Positions 17,911-26,651 of a stretch of 57,413 nucleotides of DNA are shown one piece after another. The notes beneath the pieces are model-generated. The model had not been told where the DNA came from. It saw only the letters and a list, made by a program, of their open reading frames with translations, and searched no databases. Source of the DNA: Prevotella sp. (lineage in GTDB: Bacteria > Bacteroidota > Bacteroidia > Bacteroidales > Bacteroidaceae); NCBI GenBank assembly GCA_017462915.1, contig JAFTQG010000032.1:1-57413 (forward strand). The letters run 5' to 3'. Position numbers and translations under genes: made by a program. Numbering within the stretch: the first letter of the stretch is position 1; the number at the start of each line of letters is the position of its first letter.

Positions 17911-19641
17911 ATGGAAAATACAGAAGAGAAGAAGGAGATATTGAACTTCATCGAACAGATAGTAAAAAAGGATCTTGCTGAGGGAAAGAACGGCGGACGC
18001 CTGCAGACACGTTTCCCGCCGGAGCCTAACGGATATCTGCATATAGGACATGCCAAGGCCATTGCCATGGACTTCGGCATAGCAAAGAAGTTCGGAGGCG
18101 TATGTAACCTCCGCATGGACGACACCAATCCGCAGAAAGAGGATACAGAATACGTTGAGGCAATAAAGAGGGATATCGAGTGGCTCGGATTCAAATGGGG
18201 CAAACTCGTATATGCATCGGACTATTTCCAGGAGCTCTGGGACTTTGCCGTATGGTGCATAAAGACCGGCAAGGCCTACGTCGACGAGCAGTCTGCAGAG
18301 ACCATCGCCGCACAGAAAGGCACTCCGACAACGCCAGGCACTAACTCTCCGTTCCGCGACCGTCCTGTAGAGGAGAGCCTGAGACTCTTCGAGGAGATGA
18401 ACAGTGGCAACATGGAGCCGGGCAAGATGGTGCTGCGCGCAAAGATTGACATGGCATCGCCAAACATGCACTTCCGCGATCCTTTCATGTATCGTGTACT
18501 CAACATGGAGCACTGGCGCACCGGCAACAAATGGAACGCCTACCCAATGTATGACTTCACACACGGACAGTCTGACTATCTCGAAGGCGTTACCCATTCT
18601 ATATGCACTCTTGAGTTCGTGCCTCACCGCGACCTCTATGACCTTTTCGTGACATGGATAAAGGAATGGAAGGGCGAGACAGACAATATCGAGGATAACC
18701 GCCCACGTCAGTTCGAGTTCAACAAGCTGAACCTCAACTACACTTTGATGTCAAAGCGTAACCTTCTCATCCTGACAAAGGAAGGTGTCGTGAACGGATG
18801 GGACGACCCTCGTATGCCGACCATCTGCGGCATACGTCGCCGTGGCTACTCTCCTGAGTCCATCCTAAAGTTCATTGATTCCATCGGATATACCACGTTT
18901 GATGCTCTCAACGACATCAAACTCATGGAAGCTGCTGCACGTGCCGACCTCAATGAGCGTGCCACACGTGTGTCATGTGTGCTCAATCCGGTGAAGGTAA
19001 TCATAGAGAACTATCCTGAAGGACAGTCAGAAGAACTGGAAGTCGTAAACAATCCTGAGCGTCCTGAAGACGGTACGCACACGATAACATTCTCACGTGA
19101 ACTGTGGATAGAGCGTGATGACTTCAAGGCTGAGCCAGACAAGAAATTCTTCCGTATGTATCCAGGCAAGGAAACACGACTGAAGGGGGCATATATCCTC
19201 AACTGTACAGGTTTCAAGGCTGACGAGAATGGTGATGTTGAGGAAATATACTGTACATACGACCCTGACTCAAAGGCAGGAACTCCAGGTGCCGACCGTA
19301 AGGTAAAGGGTACAATCCATTGGGTGAGCTGCGCACACTGTGTGCCTGCCGAGGTGCGCAACTATGAGTGTCTGTGGACTTGCGAGAATCCTCGTGATGC
19401 CATAAAGCAGTATGAGAAGGAGAACGGTGTGCGCGGTATAGACGCGATGCGTCCGTTTATAAACCCGAATTCTCTCAGCATAAACAAGAACGCTTATATC
19501 GAGAAGTTTGCACAGGAGCTTCCAGCTCTCTCCTATCTGCAGTTCAACCGTATCGGATACTTCAATGTCGATACAGATTCCACTGCCGAGCATCTCGTGT
19601 TCAACTCCACAGTAGGCTTGAAAGAGAACAAGAGAAAGTAG
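17911..19641 (+). CDS. glnS: Glutamine--tRNA ligase
   Basis: The 576-residue class I synthetase shows the HIGH motif in PEPNGYLHIGHAKAI (near residue 45), the KMSKS-like LMSKRNL, and a C-terminal anticodon-binding beta-barrel region (DRKVKGTIHWVS). It charges tRNA-Gln directly. Length is normal. It follows the S9 peptidase closely and is followed by a DedA gene, apparently in one transcript. Confidence 0.97.
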   Translation: MENTEEKKEILNFIEQIVKKDLAEGKNGGRLQTRFPPEPNGYLHIGHAKAIAMDFGIAKKFGGVCNLRMDDTNPQKEDTEYVEAIKRDIEWLGFKWGKLVYASDYFQELWDFAVWCIKTGKAYVDEQSAETIAAQKGTPTTPGTNSPFRDRPVEESLRLFEEMNSGNMEPGKMVLRAKIDMASPNMHFRDPFMYRVLNMEHWRTGNKWNAYPMYDFTHGQSDYLEGVTHSICTLEFVPHRDLYDLFVTWIKEWKGETDNIEDNRPRQFEFNKLNLNYTLMSKRNLLILTKEGVVNGWDDPRMPTICGIRRRGYSPESILKFIDSIGYTTFDALNDIKLMEAAARADLNERATRVSCVLNPVKVIIENYPEGQSEELEVVNNPERPEDGTHTITFSRELWIERDDFKAEPDKKFFRMYPGKETRLKGAYILNCTGFKADENGDVEEIYCTYDPDSKAGTPGADRKVKGTIHWVSCAHCVPAEVRNYECLWTCENPRDAIKQYEKENGVRGIDAMRPFINPNSLSINKNAYIEKFAQELPALSYLQFNRIGYFNVDTDSTAEHLVFNSTVGLKENKRK

Positions 19642-19675
19642 TCCAAAACATGTACAATAACAAACACTTTGCACC

Positions 19676-20305
19676 ATGACTGAACTATTCGGATTTCTCC
19701 TTGACCAGCTGAACTATCTCAATGTTTTCATACTCATGACCATTGAGAGCACGTTCATACCGTTCCCTTCGGAGATAGTCCTTCCGCCGGCAGCATATAA
19801 TGCACACGCGACAGGTGACCAAAACGTATTCGTCCTGATACTTGTCGCCACAGCAGGAGCTGACACGGGTGCTGCCATAAACTATTTTCTCTCGCTTTAT
19901 CTCGGCAGACCGATGATTTACGCCTTTGCCAACAGCAAATGGGGACACCGTTGCCTGCTCAACGAAGAGAAGATACAGACTGCGGAGAAATACTTTGACG
20001 AGCATGGCGTTTTTGCCACACTGACAGGACGTCTCGTGCCTGTAGTGCGCCAGCTTATCTCCATACCGGCAGGACTGGCAAGGATGAACTTCTTCAAGTT
20101 TATCCTGTTCACCACCATCGGAGCTGGTATCTGGAACTGTATCCTCGCAGGCATCGGATGGTATCTCCAGACCATCGTGCCGAAAGAGCAGTTGATGGAT
20201 AAGGTCAACGAATACAGCGAGCATATCAAGATTGCCATCCTCGGCATCATCGTCATAGCCGCAGGATACTTTCTCGTAAAGAAACTGCTCAAGAAGGCAA
20301 AATAA
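19676..20305 (+). CDS. DedA-family membrane protein
   Basis: The 209-residue protein has the DedA/SNARE-associated (VTT) layout, with hydrophobic segments and the motifs FIPFPSEIVLPPAAY and FATLTGRLVPVVRQLISIPAGLARM. The family is linked to lipid carrier flipping (undecaprenyl phosphate in some members), membrane potential and drug resistance. It starts 34 bases after glnS. The particular cargo is not predictable. Confidence 0.9.
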   Translation: MTELFGFLLDQLNYLNVFILMTIESTFIPFPSEIVLPPAAYNAHATGDQNVFVLILVATAGADTGAAINYFLSLYLGRPMIYAFANSKWGHRCLLNEEKIQTAEKYFDEHGVFATLTGRLVPVVRQLISIPAGLARMNFFKFILFTTIGAGIWNCILAGIGWYLQTIVPKEQLMDKVNEYSEHIKIAILGIIVIAAGYFLVKKLLKKAK

Positions 20306-20333
20306 GACAACGATAAACCTAAACCTATAACTT

Positions 20334-21404
20334 ATGAACAACCTGTCAAATCTCAACCCGAAGGACTTCAAGACAGAGGTCAACGGAAAGAAGACGGAAC
20401 TGTATATCCTGCGCAACAGCAAAGGATATGAGTGTGCCATAACAAACTACGGCGGAGCCATCGTATCTCTGATGGTACCTGACAAAGACGGTCAGATAGC
20501 TGATGTTATACAGGGACATGACAATATAAAAGATGTCATAAACTCTGCCGAGCCTTACCTGTCCACACTTATCGGACGCTTCGGCAACCGTATATGCAAA
20601 GGACGCTTCACTCTCAACGGCAAGGAGTACCAGTTGGCTATAAACAACGGTCCCAACGCCCTTCACGGCGGACCGACAGGATACCACGCGCAGGTATGGG
20701 ATGCCGTACAGATGAATGAGCAGACCCTTGTCCTCAAACTCAACTCACCTTATGGAGAGGAAGGTTTCACTGGAGAGATGAGCATCACCGTAGAGTATAC
20801 ATGGACTGATGACAACGAGCTGGTACTGGACTACATGGCAACGACAAACAAGAAGACGATTGTCAACCTCACACATCACGCCTTCTTCTCCCTTGCCGGT
20901 GTAGCCAACCCTACACCAGTTATAGACGACCTCCTGTGTGAAGTCAATGCAGACTTCTACCTTCCTACAGACGAGACATCTATCCCTACAGGAGAAATCC
21001 TAAAGGTTGAGGGGACTCCGTTTGATTTCCGCAGCCAGAAGCCTATAGGACAGGACATCGATGCTGACGACGAGCAGATAAGAAACGGCAACGGCTATGA
21101 CCACTGCTTTGTGCTCAACAAGAAAGAGGTTGGCGAACTGTCATTTGCCGCACGTATCGTAGAACCACATACAGGAAGGACTATGGAGTGCTGGACAACC
21201 GAGCCTGGAGTGCAGATGTACACAGACAACTATGCTACAGGATACGCCATACAGCATGGATGCACAGCACCACGCCGCTCTGCCATTTGCTTTGAGGCAC
21301 AGCATTTCCCAGACTCGCCAAACCGTCCTTACTTTCCACCTGTAGTGCTTAATCCCGGCGAGGAATATACACAGCGTACCGTCTATAAGTTCGGCACACT
21401 GTAA
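20334..21404 (+). CDS. galM: Aldose 1-epimerase (galactose mutarotase)
   Basis: The 356-residue protein interconverts alpha and beta anomers of galactose, feeding GalK. Family motifs include NGPNALHGGPTGYHAQVW, NLTHHAFFSLAG (catalytic His) and the C-terminal NPGEEYTQRTVYKF with the catalytic Glu. It lies 102 bases before galK with a hairpin in between. In many Bacteroidales a galactose/glucose MFS transporter stands between these two genes; here it is missing. Confidence 0.95.
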   Translation: MNNLSNLNPKDFKTEVNGKKTELYILRNSKGYECAITNYGGAIVSLMVPDKDGQIADVIQGHDNIKDVINSAEPYLSTLIGRFGNRICKGRFTLNGKEYQLAINNGPNALHGGPTGYHAQVWDAVQMNEQTLVLKLNSPYGEEGFTGEMSITVEYTWTDDNELVLDYMATTNKKTIVNLTHHAFFSLAGVANPTPVIDDLLCEVNADFYLPTDETSIPTGEILKVEGTPFDFRSQKPIGQDIDADDEQIRNGNGYDHCFVLNKKEVGELSFAARIVEPHTGRTMECWTTEPGVQMYTDNYATGYAIQHGCTAPRRSAICFEAQHFPDSPNRPYFPPVVLNPGEEYTQRTVYKFGTL

Positions 21405-21422
21405 AGACAAACATATATACGA

Positions 21423-21465
21423 GTGTACAGAAGATGTAACGATGACATCAGCATCCTCTGTACAC
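21423..21465 (+). other. Hairpin between galM and galK
   Basis: GTGTACAGA (21423-21431) pairs with TCTGTACAC (21457-21465), extended by GATG/CATC inside a loop. The 3' side is followed by TTTACAAATAAT rather than a T-run. It may stabilise or attenuate the message between the two genes. Confidence 0.5.
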
Positions 21466-21505
21466 TTTACAAATAATAAAACAACTAACCATAAACCTAA
21501 TAACC

Positions 21506-22672
21506 ATGGACATTGAATACATCAGAAGCCGTTTCATAAAGCATTTCGACGGCAAGACCGGAAATATCTATGCATCTCCAGGACGCATCAATCTTATCGG
21601 CGAGCACACAGACTACAATGGAGGATTTGTATTCCCGGGAGCAGTAAACTACTGCATCATGGCAGAATTACGTCCCAATGGTACAAACAAAGTCCTCGCC
21701 TACTCCATAGACCTGAAGGACAGAGTGGAGTTTGACATCGACGATCCAAAAGGTCCAAACGCCACATGGGCACGTTTCATCTACGGCATCTGCCGCGAGA
21801 TGAAAGCACTCGGTGTGGATGTCAAAGGATTCAATACTGCATTTGCAGGAGATATCCCTCTCGGAGCAGGAATGTCTTCATCAGCAGCACTTGAGAGTTG
21901 CTTTGCCTTTGCCATCAATGACCTCTTCGGCGACAACAAAGTTTCAAAATGGGACATGGTCCTCGCAGGACAAGCGACGGAACACAAGTACATAGGATGC
22001 AACTGCGGCATTATGGACCAGTTTGCAAGCGTCTTCGGACAGGAAGGCAAACTGATGCGTCTCGACTGCAACAGTCGCGAGTTTGAATACTTTCCCTTCA
22101 ATCCAGAAAAGGCCGGATACAAGGTAGTATTGCTGAACTCATGCGTAAAGCACGAACTAAGCGGCAGCCCATATAACGACCGCAGGAACTCATGCGAGAA
22201 TGTCGTGAAAGCTGTCAATGAAAAGCTGGAAGCTGTCAATGCCAAGACTCTCCGCGACTGTACATGGGAGCATATCGAAGCTGTCCGCAACATCGTCTCA
22301 GAAGAAGACCATAAGCGCGCGACTTTCGTGCTCGGAGAGAAAGACCGTGTCCTCAATGTATGCGATGCACTGCAGAAAGGCGACTACGAAGAGGTGGGAC
22401 GACTGATGTATCTCACACACGAAGGACTTTCAAAAGATTATGAAGTAAGCTGTGAGGAACTGGATTATCTCAACGACATCGCACGCGAATGTGGTGTTAC
22501 TGGCAGCCGCATCATGGGCGGAGGCTTCGGAGGCTGTACCATAAACCTTGTGAAGACCGATATATATGACGATTTCATCAAGACCGCAAAGGAGAAATTC
22601 TCTGCTAAATACGGCCACGAACCGATAGTCATTGATGTTGTCATAAGCAACGGCTCAAGGAAGATCTGTTAA
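21506..22672 (+). CDS. galK: Galactokinase
   Basis: The 388-residue GHMP kinase phosphorylates galactose to galactose-1-phosphate in the Leloir pathway. Visible motifs are the galactokinase signature GRINLIGEHTDYNGG near the start, the ATP loop PLGAGMSSSAALE, and MGGGFGGCTI near the C-terminus. Length matches bacterial GalK. It is the last gene of the run that starts at yidC and is followed by a terminator hairpin. No galT or galE is in the window. Confidence 0.96.
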   Translation: MDIEYIRSRFIKHFDGKTGNIYASPGRINLIGEHTDYNGGFVFPGAVNYCIMAELRPNGTNKVLAYSIDLKDRVEFDIDDPKGPNATWARFIYGICREMKALGVDVKGFNTAFAGDIPLGAGMSSSAALESCFAFAINDLFGDNKVSKWDMVLAGQATEHKYIGCNCGIMDQFASVFGQEGKLMRLDCNSREFEYFPFNPEKAGYKVVLLNSCVKHELSGSPYNDRRNSCENVVKAVNEKLEAVNAKTLRDCTWEHIEAVRNIVSEEDHKRATFVLGEKDRVLNVCDALQKGDYEEVGRLMYLTHEGLSKDYEVSCEELDYLNDIARECGVTGSRIMGGGFGGCTINLVKTDIYDDFIKTAKEKFSAKYGHEPIVIDVVISNGSRKIC

Positions 22673-22731
22673 TCAGGCATTACAAGAAAATACTTTTTTG
22701 AAGAAGAGATAATCGCATAATACACAACAAC

Positions 22732-22774
22732 AGGATTCTGCTTGAGCAACCTTCATGGTCGTAGGCAGAATCCT
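22732..22774 (+). terminator. Terminator-like hairpin after galK
   Basis: AGGATTCTGC (22732-22741) pairs perfectly with GCAGAATCCT (22765-22774), followed by TTCATATTTC. It begins 60 bases after the galK stop. Confidence 0.6.
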
Positions 22775-22869
22775 TTCATATTTCAAGACTTCCTGTCATT
22801 TCTGCGGAATATTTAGTTAAGAAACCATAATTATACAGGAACATATTCGCGGATATTAATATTTCTTGC

Positions 22870-22877
22870 TATCTTTG
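22870..22877 (+). promoter_or_regulatory. -7 box of the SRP RNA-tRNA unit
   Basis: TATCTTTG fits TAnnTTTG. The transcript should begin near 22883, upstream of the SRP RNA. Confidence 0.6.
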
Positions 22878-22930
22878 CAATCGCTTTTGCGAAAGCAATA
22901 TTTGGCAGCCATGATGGCAAGCCATCTCCA

Positions 22931-23031
22931 CACGGGCGAGTCTTATACGACCAGCTCCCTCGGAATCCCCCAGGGCTTGATCGCAGCAAGGGTACTTGGT
23001 TGTAGCGGTGCGATATGAGCAGCTCGCCCAC
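22931..23031 (+). ncRNA. ffs: Signal recognition particle RNA (4.5S-type)
   Basis: The RNA forms one long hairpin. GGGCGAG (22934-22940) pairs with CTCGCCC (23023-23029), and the apex holds the universal Ffh-binding domain: GGAATCCCCCAGG on the 5' side, a short GC-closed loop (TTGATC), and GCAGCAAGGGTA on the 3' side. These are the asymmetric-loop bases that bind the Ffh M domain. Size (about 100 bases) fits the small bacterial SRP RNA. The exact ends are estimated. A tRNA gene begins only about 2 bases downstream, so both likely come from one precursor. Confidence 0.85.
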
Positions 23032-23033
23032 CT

Positions 23034-23107
23034 GCCTCTTTAGCTCAGTTGGCCAGAGCACGTGATTTGTAATCTCGGGGTCGTTGGTTCGAATCCGACA
23101 AGAGGCT
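23034..23107 (+). tRNA. tRNA-Thr (anticodon TGT)
   Basis: This 74-base gene folds as a cloverleaf: acceptor GCCTCTT/AAGAGGC, D stem GCTC/GAGC, anticodon loop TTTGTAA with TGT at 23068-23070, and T arm GTTGG-TTCGAAT-CCGAC. The discriminator base is T and no CCA is encoded. The anticodon stem (CGTGA/TCTCG) has one T-T mismatch in the middle pair. It directly follows the SRP RNA. Confidence 0.95.
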
Positions 23108-23110
23108 CAC

Positions 23111-23146
23111 AAAAAGGAATCATCTCTGTGAGGTGGTTCCTTTTTT
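23111..23146 (+). terminator. Rho-independent terminator of the SRP RNA-tRNA unit
   Basis: AAAAAGGAATCATCTC pairs with GAGGTGGTTCCTTTTT (two wobbles) around TGT, ending in six T. It starts four bases after the tRNA. Confidence 0.9.
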
Positions 23147-23184
23147 GATTAAAGACATATCCGTATCAAAAAAACAATAATATC

Positions 23185-23742
23185 TTGCTAACGAGACAGG
23201 AATACATACAGCTGAAAGCATACGCCCGTCAACATGGTGCCGTGATGGGGTTGCTATGGATAGCCAGCTTTGCATGCTTTATAGGGAGCATCTCTGAGCC
23301 TTATATGTCATTATTGTTCAATTTCACCATTGTACTCATCCCGTTCCTCGCTTCTTTTTTTGTAAAATATTATCGTGAGAGAGTGGCTGGCGGCATATTG
23401 AGTTTCTGGCGTGCATATTGTTACTCCCTGCTGATATTCTTCTATGCGACATTGCTGCTTGCCATTGCACAGTGGGCGTATTTCGAGTTTCTCGACCATG
23501 GCAGGATGCTCGGCAGTATGGTGACCACTGTCAACGCACCTGAGTTCGCACCAGTTCTGGAAGCATACAAAATATCGAGAGAAGAGATGCTCGAACAGCT
23601 TGACATCCTTTCCGAGACACGCCCGATAGACTTTGTCTTCACATTCATGTGGATGAATATCATAATAGGGCTGATACTGAGCTGGTTCATTGCACTCTTC
23701 ACGAAACGGGCCACCTTACGCAACAACAACCGACAACTCTGA
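23185..23742 (+). CDS. DUF4199 integral membrane protein
   Basis: The 185-residue protein has four hydrophobic segments (GLLWIASFACFIGSI, FTIVLIPFLASFFV, YSLLIFFYATLLLAIAQWAY, FMWMNIIIGLILSWFIALF) and the RQEYIQLKAYARQHGA start typical of DUF4199 proteins, which are common in Bacteroidetes and of unknown function. It appears to begin at a TTG (23185), since no ATG stands near the conserved start. A glycosyltransferase with a similar neighbourhood follows 62 bases later; in Bacteroidales these two are commonly adjacent. Confidence 0.8.
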   Translation: MLTRQEYIQLKAYARQHGAVMGLLWIASFACFIGSISEPYMSLLFNFTIVLIPFLASFFVKYYRERVAGGILSFWRAYCYSLLIFFYATLLLAIAQWAYFEFLDHGRMLGSMVTTVNAPEFAPVLEAYKISREEMLEQLDILSETRPIDFVFTFMWMNIIIGLILSWFIALFTKRATLRNNNRQL

Positions 23743-23804
23743 CGTAAAGCATAGCGGTCACCGTCCGCATACTTTGCAGCAATAAAATACATACATACAA
23801 AAAC

Positions 23805-24764
23805 ATGAATCTTTCCGTCATCATACCGCTCTTCAATGAAGAAGAGTCCCTGCCTGAACTGTACGCATGGATTGCCCGCGTATGCAAGGATAACAAACTT
23901 TCATACGAGGTAATCTTTGTCAATGACGGTTCGACAGACCATTCCTGGGACGTCATCGAGGACTTGGCGGCTCACCACAAGGAAGTACGCGGCATAAAAT
24001 TCCGCCGCAACTACGGCAAGTCCCCTGCCCTCTTCTGTGGATTCGACCAGGCGGAAGGCGATGTCGTGATAACGATGGATGCCGACCTGCAGGACTCCCC
24101 TGACGAGATACCGGAACTGTACCGTATGATAAAGGAAGATGGCTATGACCTTGTCAGCGGATTCAAGATGAACCGCTCACAGGGCGACCCGCTTTCCAAG
24201 ACCATTCCGACAAAACTATTCAATGCTACCGCAAGGAAAGTCTCGGGCATACACAACCTGCACGACTTCAACTGCGGGCTGAAAGCCTACCGTAAGGAAG
24301 TGGTCAAGAACATCGAGGTCTACGGCGAGATGCACCGATACATCCCTTACCTCGCCAAGAATGCAGGATTCACAAAGATTGGCGAGAAACTTGTACACCA
24401 TCAGGCACGCAAGTACGGCGCATCGAAATTCATGGGCTGGAACCGTTTTGTCAACGGATACCTTGACCTTATATCACTATGGTTCCTGTCCGCCTTCGGC
24501 AGGAAGCCAATGCACGTCTTCGGATTCCTCGGTTCGCTGATGTTCTTCCTCGGTTTCGTGGCAGTCATACTGATTGGTATTGACAAGCTGTACTGTCTCT
24601 CTGCAGGCATCCCACAACGTCTCATCACAGACTCGCCATACTTCTTCATATCACTTACCATGATGATCATAGGCACACAGCTGTTCCTTGCCGGATTCCT
24701 CGGCGACCTCATCTCGCGCACATCACAGGGAAGAAATGACTATCAGATAGAGAAGACTGTCTGA
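23805..24764 (+). CDS. Family 2 glycosyltransferase, membrane-anchored (GtrB/DPM-like)
   Basis: The 319-residue protein has an N-terminal GT-A domain with SVIIPLFNEEESLPELY, VNDGSTDHSW and MDADLQDSPDEIPEL (DxD), and two C-terminal membrane helices (VFGFLGSLMFFLGFVAVILIG, FFISLTMMIIGTQLFLAGFLG). This is the layout of polyprenyl-phosphate sugar transferases, which load a sugar on a lipid carrier for envelope glycan modification. The sugar cannot be told. A long hairpin repeat starts 7 bases after its stop. Confidence 0.9.
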   Translation: MNLSVIIPLFNEEESLPELYAWIARVCKDNKLSYEVIFVNDGSTDHSWDVIEDLAAHHKEVRGIKFRRNYGKSPALFCGFDQAEGDVVITMDADLQDSPDEIPELYRMIKEDGYDLVSGFKMNRSQGDPLSKTIPTKLFNATARKVSGIHNLHDFNCGLKAYRKEVVKNIEVYGEMHRYIPYLAKNAGFTKIGEKLVHHQARKYGASKFMGWNRFVNGYLDLISLWFLSAFGRKPMHVFGFLGSLMFFLGFVAVILIGIDKLYCLSAGIPQRLITDSPYFFISLTMMIIGTQLFLAGFLGDLISRTSQGRNDYQIEKTV

Positions 24765-24770
24765 TATAGT

Positions 24771-24837
24771 GGTTTTAGGTTGATGGTTTTAGGTTTTGGG
24801 TAAACAACCTATAACCTAAAACCATCAACCTAAAACC
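24771..24837. repeat. Long hairpin made of GGTTTTAGGTT/AACCTAAAACC units
   Basis: Bases 24771-24795 pair perfectly with 24813-24837 over 25 bp, with a 17-base loop. Each arm contains two GGTTTTAGGTT-like units separated by GATG. Further AACCTACAACC units follow to about 24866. It may work as a terminator or 3'-end stabiliser for the glycosyltransferase gene, and its arms resemble other intergenic repeats in this window in design. Confidence 0.7.
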
Positions 24838-24873
24838 CACAACCTACAACCTATAACAAACAACCAAAAGACC

Positions 24874-25515
24874 GTGAAAAGGAAACTTCTCATACTCATA
24901 GCCGCCCTCGCCACGCTCACAGCCTCCGCACAGGAACAGGAAGGAACTCGAGAAAAGAGCACACCTTTCCTCGAAAGCGTCTCCGTAGGCATAGACCTCG
25001 TGGGGCCGATAAGACGTGCCATGAGCGACCGCGGTGAATATCAGGCCTTTGTCCAGGCTCACATCAAAGGCTATTTCCTGCCAGTCATCGAAGTCGGATA
25101 CGGAACAGCAGACAGATATGATGCGGAGACAAACACATCCTACAGGACCAAAGCCCCTTTCGGACGTATCGGATGTGATTTCAATATCCTCAAAAACCGC
25201 CACGACGTCTACCGCCTCACTGCCGGTGTACGCTATGGTCTGACATCGTTCGACTACGACACGACAACGCCTGACGACGAGAAACTCACATCCTTCACCA
25301 CCGTAACGGAGAAATGCACACTGCAATGGGCTGAGATAACATTCGGTGCCGATGCTAAGGTCTGGGGACCGTTACACATGGGATGGTCACTGCGCTATCG
25401 TCGTAAGCTCAGCCGCTCCGCCTATACCGCCATACCGCTCTACGCCCCAGGCTACGGAAAAGGCTCGGAGGACTCGCGCTGGATGGCACTGTACAATATC
25501 AGCTTGCAGTTCTGA
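24874..25515 (+). CDS. Outer-membrane protein of the DUF6048 type
   Basis: The 213-residue protein has a signal peptide (KLLILIAALATLTASAQ) and alternating strands ending in LYNISLQF, consistent with a small outer-membrane barrel. PVIEVGYGTAD, KAPFGRIGCDFNILK and MGWSLRYRRKLS fit what I recall of DUF6048 proteins, but that name rests on memory. It seems to start at GTG 24874. Function is unknown. Confidence 0.7.
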   Translation: MKRKLLILIAALATLTASAQEQEGTREKSTPFLESVSVGIDLVGPIRRAMSDRGEYQAFVQAHIKGYFLPVIEVGYGTADRYDAETNTSYRTKAPFGRIGCDFNILKNRHDVYRLTAGVRYGLTSFDYDTTTPDDEKLTSFTTVTEKCTLQWAEITFGADAKVWGPLHMGWSLRYRRKLSRSAYTAIPLYAPGYGKGSEDSRWMALYNISLQF

Positions 25516-25621
25516 CGATGTTGTGAGTTATGAGTTATAAGTTATGAGCTACAGGAAGAGTAATCTCCGCATAACCGTAAAACCGCATTAAACCGTTAAA
25601 ACATATAAACCGCATAAAACA
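25516..25621. repeat. Intergenic repeat with core AGGAAGAGTAATCTCCG (copy 1)
   Basis: The stretch holds GTTATGAGTTATAAGTTATGAG units, then the core ACAGGAAGAGTAATCTCC near 25551-25568, then ATAACCGTAAAACCGCATTAAACC units. Left and right arms are loosely complementary. The same core recurs near 30530, 42690 and 43290, and inverted near 45820. Confidence 0.65.
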
Positions 25622-26641
25622 TTGAACCGCAAGAAAAAACTCGTATGGCAGTTGCCTGCACTCGCACTGCTCATCATCGGCACCGTACTCATCATACGCC
25701 AACAGCAATCCATGCCCTACCAGCATGATGAAGGGATGATATTCGGCACATTCTACAGCATCACATACCAGCATGACAAGAATCTGAAGAAAGAGATTGA
25801 GGCTGAGCTGCAGAAGGTGGACAACTCACTGTCGCCATTTAACAAGAAATCAATAATTTCCGCCATCAACCGCAATGAGCAGACAGAGATAGACCAGATG
25901 TTCCTCGAAGTCTTCGACCTTGCCAAACAGATAAGCAAAGACACCGACGGAGCTTTCGACATCACCATAGCTCCGCTGGTCAACGCATGGGGGTTCGGAT
26001 TCAAGAACGACTGCCCGCCGACAAAGCATGCCGTAGACTCCCTGCGGCAGTTCATCGGCTTCGACAAGGTCTCTCTCGTCGGGAAAGGTATAAGGAAAAG
26101 TGACCCGCGCGTCATGCTCGACTGCTCTGCCATAGCAAAAGGCTACGGCTCGGACGTTGTGGCACGGTATCTCATGTCCTTAGGCATCAAGAATTTCATG
26201 GTAGAGATTGGCGGCGAGATTGTCACAAAGGGCATTTCCCCAAAAAGACTGCCGTGGAAAATCGGTGTGGAGAAACCTGTCGACGACTCTCTCGCACAGG
26301 AGAAAGGATTCCAGACCGTGCTCGACATCACCGACATAGCCATGGCTACATCAGGTAACTACCGCAACTTCTACTATAAAGACGGGAAAAAATACGCACA
26401 CACCATCGACCCGAAGACCGGATACCCAGTGCAGCACAGCATCCTGTCCGCCACAGTCCTCTGCAAGGAATGCGCACGCGCCGACGCCTACGCCACATCG
26501 TTCATGGTCATGGGACTTGAGAAAGCCAAAGAAGTCCTGGCACGCCACAAAGACATGAAGGCATACATCATATACGACGACAACGGCAAATACAAAGTCT
26601 GGAAGTCCGAAGGACTCACGACAGACGCCGCAGCCCGATGA
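25622..26641 (+). CDS. apbE: FAD:protein FMN transferase (ApbE)
   Basis: The 339-residue periplasmic enzyme attaches FMN to threonine residues of proteins such as the NQR and RNF subunits. It has an N-terminal anchor (LPALALLIIGTVLII) without a lipobox cysteine, then the ApbE domain with LDCSAIAKGYGSDVVA, GGEIVTKG, DIAMATSGNYRNFY and AHTIDPKTGYPVQ. The start is TTG 25622; no ATG lies near. The gene ends 10 bases before a Crp-type regulator. Confidence 0.93.
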   Translation: MNRKKKLVWQLPALALLIIGTVLIIRQQQSMPYQHDEGMIFGTFYSITYQHDKNLKKEIEAELQKVDNSLSPFNKKSIISAINRNEQTEIDQMFLEVFDLAKQISKDTDGAFDITIAPLVNAWGFGFKNDCPPTKHAVDSLRQFIGFDKVSLVGKGIRKSDPRVMLDCSAIAKGYGSDVVARYLMSLGIKNFMVEIGGEIVTKGISPKRLPWKIGVEKPVDDSLAQEKGFQTVLDITDIAMATSGNYRNFYYKDGKKYAHTIDPKTGYPVQHSILSATVLCKECARADAYATSFMVMGLEKAKEVLARHKDMKAYIIYDDNGKYKVWKSEGLTTDAAAR

Positions 26642-26651
26642 ACAGACTCCC

